Source: an uncultured Eubacteriales bacterium
GTDB taxonomy: Bacteria; Bacillota; Clostridia; Peptostreptococcales; Anaerovoracaceae
DNA length: 64,000 bases
Direction: 5' to 3'
Assembly (NCBI GenBank): GCA_902763505.1
Contig: CACWSO010000003.1
Location: 1-64,000 of the forward strand
Part shown: one piece after another, positions 62,161 through 64,000 of the stretch
Layout: each line of letters starts with the position of its first letter
Numbering within the stretch: position 1 is the first letter of the stretch
The notes under the pieces: generated by a model
Database searches by the model: none
The model's input: the letters and a program-made list of their open reading frames with translations, nothing else
Told to the model about the DNA's origin: nothing
Made by a program: the position numbers and the translations under genes

Positions 62161-62802
62161 ATGACCACCACTTCATGGATTCTGCTGGGCGTTGTTGGTC
62201 TGATTGCTTATTTCATCGGCAACATCTCACCATCGACGATCATGGCGAAGAAACAGGGTCTGGATATCAAAAAAGAAGGCAGCGGCAATGCCGGGACCAC
62301 CAATGCACTGCGCGTTATGGGCAAGAAGGCAGGCGCCATCACATGCATCGTCGACATACTCAAAGGCGTGGTCGCTGTACTGATCGGGCTTCTGATCGCA
62401 GGCAACCCGGGTGCCTACATCGGCGCGCTCTGCGTGTTCCTCGGTCACGTATGGCCGATCATCTACAAGTTCCAGGGCGGCAAAGGCGTGGCGACTGCTT
62501 TTGGTGCAGTGCTGGCGGTGAATCCGCTGCTTGCGCTGATCGCACTGGTCATCGTTGCCATCGTCGTCTTCACATCGAAGAGAATGTCATTGGGATCCAT
62601 CATAGGTGCGGTTGCCTTTGCAGTATTATCTGCCTTTATGGAACCGGGATTCTTTGTTTTCGCATGTGTGATGGCGATCATCATGCTGATCAAGCATAGG
62701 GCGAACATCGTAAGACTGATTCACGGCGAAGAGCCGATTATGGGAATATTCGAGAAGAAAGATAAGACGGAAACTGACGAAGGAGGACAGGAAGATGAGT
62801 AA
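62161..62802 (+). CDS. plsY: Glycerol-3-phosphate acyltransferase PlsY
   Basis: Transfers the acyl group from acyl-phosphate to glycerol 3-phosphate in the membrane. A 213-residue protein with about five helices and the three family motifs: GSGNAGTTNALRVMGKK, HVWPIIYKFQGGKGVAT and the later basic segment. AGGAGGAG precedes the ATG. The hydrophilic C-terminal tail is longer than usual. It overlaps gpsA by 8 bases; its substrate is supplied by GpsA and PlsX, both in this window. One 10-mer copy lies at 62613-62622. Confidence 0.96.
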   Translation: MTTTSWILLGVVGLIAYFIGNISPSTIMAKKQGLDIKKEGSGNAGTTNALRVMGKKAGAITCIVDILKGVVAVLIGLLIAGNPGAYIGALCVFLGHVWPIIYKFQGGKGVATAFGAVLAVNPLLALIALVIVAIVVFTSKRMSLGSIIGAVAFAVLSAFMEPGFFVFACVMAIIMLIKHRANIVRLIHGEEPIMGIFEKKDKTETDEGGQEDE

Positions 62803-63796
62803 TATCGGCGTAATAGGCGCAGGCAGCTGGGGAACAGCCCTTGCAACAGTCGTTGCAGGCAAAGGCAATAACGTGAAAATCTTCGATGTTGATGAAAAGC
62901 ATCTGAGATCCATGGAAGAACACAGGGAAAATGTCGATTATCTTCCGGGTGTTCCGCTCAGCGATAATATTCAGATGGCATATTCCAGCGAGGAAGCGCT
63001 CAAGGATGCGGATGTCGTTCTGTTTTCTGCACCGGCGCAGCATTTCAGAAGCGCACTCACGTCTGCGAAAGATTTTATTAAAGACGATGTTTTGGTTATC
63101 GACGTAGCGAAGGGCATTGAGAAAGGCACGCACAAGAGAATGTCAGAAATCGCAGAGGAAGTGATGGGGAAGGAATTCCTCGACAGATACGTAGTCCTCT
63201 CGGGACCGTCTCATGCAGAAGAGGTCGGCAGAAGACTTCCGACAACGGTAGCAACGGCTTCTGATAACCATGATGCGGCAAAGGCAATACAGGACCTGTT
63301 CATGACCGACCGTTTCCGCGTCTATACTACCGGTGACGTGGTTGGTGTTGAACTGGGCGGCGCGCTGAAGAACATCATCGCACTCGGCGCCGGCATTTCA
63401 GACGGCATGGGATTCGGTGACAATGCAAAGGCAGCCCTCATGACTAGAGGTCTCGCGGAGATCACCCGCCTGGGGCTGAAGCTTGGCGCAAAGCCGGAAA
63501 CGTTCGCAGGGCTTACAGGTACAGGCGACCTGATTGTAACCTGCACCAGTATGCACTCCCGCAACCGCCGCTGCGGCATTCTGATGGGTGAAGGAATGAG
63601 TCCGGAAGAAGCCATCGCGAAAGTCGGCATGGTTGTAGAGGGCATGTTTACGGCAGAAGCAGCCTACGAGCTGTCGAAGATCGCAGGCGTTGAGATGCCG
63701 ATCACCGAAGCAATCTATAAGGTGACAAAGGGCGAAATCACAGCACCGCAGGCGCTTGAATCGCTCATGGGCAGGGAGAGAAAGACTGAGTTCTGA
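62795..63796 (+). CDS. gpsA: Glycerol-3-phosphate dehydrogenase [NAD(P)+]
   Basis: Makes glycerol 3-phosphate from dihydroxyacetone phosphate for lipid synthesis. The 333 residues show the nucleotide fold GVIGAGSWGTALATVVAG, LSGPSHAEEVGR, and VELGGALKNIIALGAGISDG with the catalytic Lys, then NAKAALMTRGLAEI. AGGAGGACAG precedes the ATG inside plsY. One exact 10-mer at 63424-63433 encodes NAKAA. No terminator hairpin is apparent after the stop. Confidence 0.97.
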   Translation: MSNIGVIGAGSWGTALATVVAGKGNNVKIFDVDEKHLRSMEEHRENVDYLPGVPLSDNIQMAYSSEEALKDADVVLFSAPAQHFRSALTSAKDFIKDDVLVIDVAKGIEKGTHKRMSEIAEEVMGKEFLDRYVVLSGPSHAEEVGRRLPTTVATASDNHDAAKAIQDLFMTDRFRVYTTGDVVGVELGGALKNIIALGAGISDGMGFGDNAKAALMTRGLAEITRLGLKLGAKPETFAGLTGTGDLIVTCTSMHSRNRRCGILMGEGMSPEEAIAKVGMVVEGMFTAEAAYELSKIAGVEMPITEAIYKVTKGEITAPQALESLMGRERKTEF

Positions 63797-63824
63797 GTTC
63801 TTTGTAATATATTAAGTTAATTAT

Positions 63825-63853
63825 TTGTCAAACAATGGTTTTTGTATTATAAT
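63825..63853 (+). promoter_or_regulatory. Promoter of the gene at the right edge
   Basis: TTGTCA (63825-63830), a 17-base spacer and TATAAT (63848-63853). The predicted start near 63860 leaves a leader of about 65 bases. A second weaker set, TTGACA at 63882-63887, lies within this leader. Confidence 0.65.
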
Positions 63854-63926
63854 GTACTAGTCATCTTAGGGAATATCCATGTTGACATCTGAGTTTTAGC
63901 TAGAATAAATGGATTAGGCTGGTATA

Positions 63927-64000
63927 ATGAACAAGAGTAAAAAACTAGTTGTTTTTTTACTGTCGTTAACGCTGGCGTTAACGACTTATTTTTTAATTGA
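63927..64000 (+). CDS. Exported or membrane protein, N-terminal fragment
   Basis: ATG at 63927 opens a frame of 24 codons that runs off the window. It reads MNKSKKLVVFLLSLTLALTT and onward, a basic N-region and hydrophobic core typical of a signal peptide or anchor. A weak AGG lies about 9 bases upstream. The function cannot be told. A perfect inverted repeat (CGTTAACGC, TG, GCGTTAACG) lies inside the coding part at 63964-63983. Confidence 0.6.
   Translation, partial: MNKSKKLVVFLLSLTLALTTYFLI

Noticed and set aside
63882..63928. TATAAT at 63923-63928 considered as the promoter of the edge gene
   Set aside because: It overlaps the ATG itself and no -35 box lies at the right distance; the promoter at 63825-63853 is better.

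Overview
The window is chromosomal DNA of a Gram-positive anaerobe, most likely class Clostridia (phylum Bacillota). The evidence is a CodY regulator directly behind hslVU, a PASTA-domain Ser/Thr kinase with its PP2C phosphatase, AGGAGG-type ribosome binding sites, heavy AGA/AGG arginine use, and anaerobe-type genes (desulfoferrodoxin, a ferredoxin-thioredoxin-reductase-like protein, QueH, AsnA, a membrane pyrophosphatase). I cannot name the family or genus with confidence. Nearly all of the window is ordinary core genome. No rRNA, CRISPR array, insertion sequence or prophage was seen.

Layout. 1-11.4 kb is a mixed metabolic and envelope region: an aldehyde dehydrogenase, a membrane-anchored clostripain-like protease facing a convergent SH3-domain lipoprotein, a flavin reductase, two EamA transporters, the biotin transporter subunit BioY, an oxidative-stress pair (FTR-like protein and desulfoferrodoxin), a PAP2 phosphatase and a 2-hydroxyacid dehydrogenase. 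11.5-16.2 kb holds rdgB, a YihY membrane protein, a short homoserine dehydrogenase, a SEC-C protein and rpoN. 16.3-23.1 kb is the lower-glycolysis block gap-pgk-tpiA-eno (no pgm, no cggR), then secG and the membrane pyrophosphatase hppA. 23.1-24.4 kb is a small accessory island: a repeat-rich 328-base gap and one nuclease-like gene of unknown function. 24.4-28.8 kb is a potassium-uptake operon read leftward (trkA-trkH-trkH). 28.9-40.6 kb carries a metallo-beta-lactamase-fold hydrolase, a HAD phosphatase, yraN-comM-dprA-topA-hslV-hslU-codY, hflX and an IMPACT-family protein.

40.7-42.2 kb is a 14-gene tRNA operon with a good promoter at its head and a terminator at its end. 42.2-45.1 kb has a YhcC-type radical SAM gene, queH and asnA. 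45.1-54.7 kb is the conserved translation and cell-envelope signalling run priA-def-fmt-(zinc peptidase)-rsmB-stp-prkC-rsgA-rpe. 54.7-63.8 kb is plsX-rnc-smc-ftsY-der-plsY-gpsA, joining phospholipid synthesis, RNA processing, chromosome condensation and membrane targeting. A new gene with a signal peptide starts at the right edge.

The most unusual signal is not a gene. The 10-base word TGCAAAGGCA occurs 19 times by my hand count (14 on the + strand, 5 on the - strand) where about 0.1 would be expected by chance. Six copies lie in the very small intergenic fraction, each 2 to 32 bases beyond a stop codon. The coding copies fall in two reading frames. Near-matches (TGCAAAAGCA, CGCAAAGGCA) add to the set, and one gene, the MBL-fold hydrolase, carries two copies as an in-frame repeat in a surface loop. 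This looks like a genome-wide signal or a spreading short repeat whose role I cannot assign. Other points worth checking are a tRNA-Tyr with a C1:G72 pair, an inverted-repeat cluster beside the nuclease-like gene, and two genes that appear to be transcribed without a leader.
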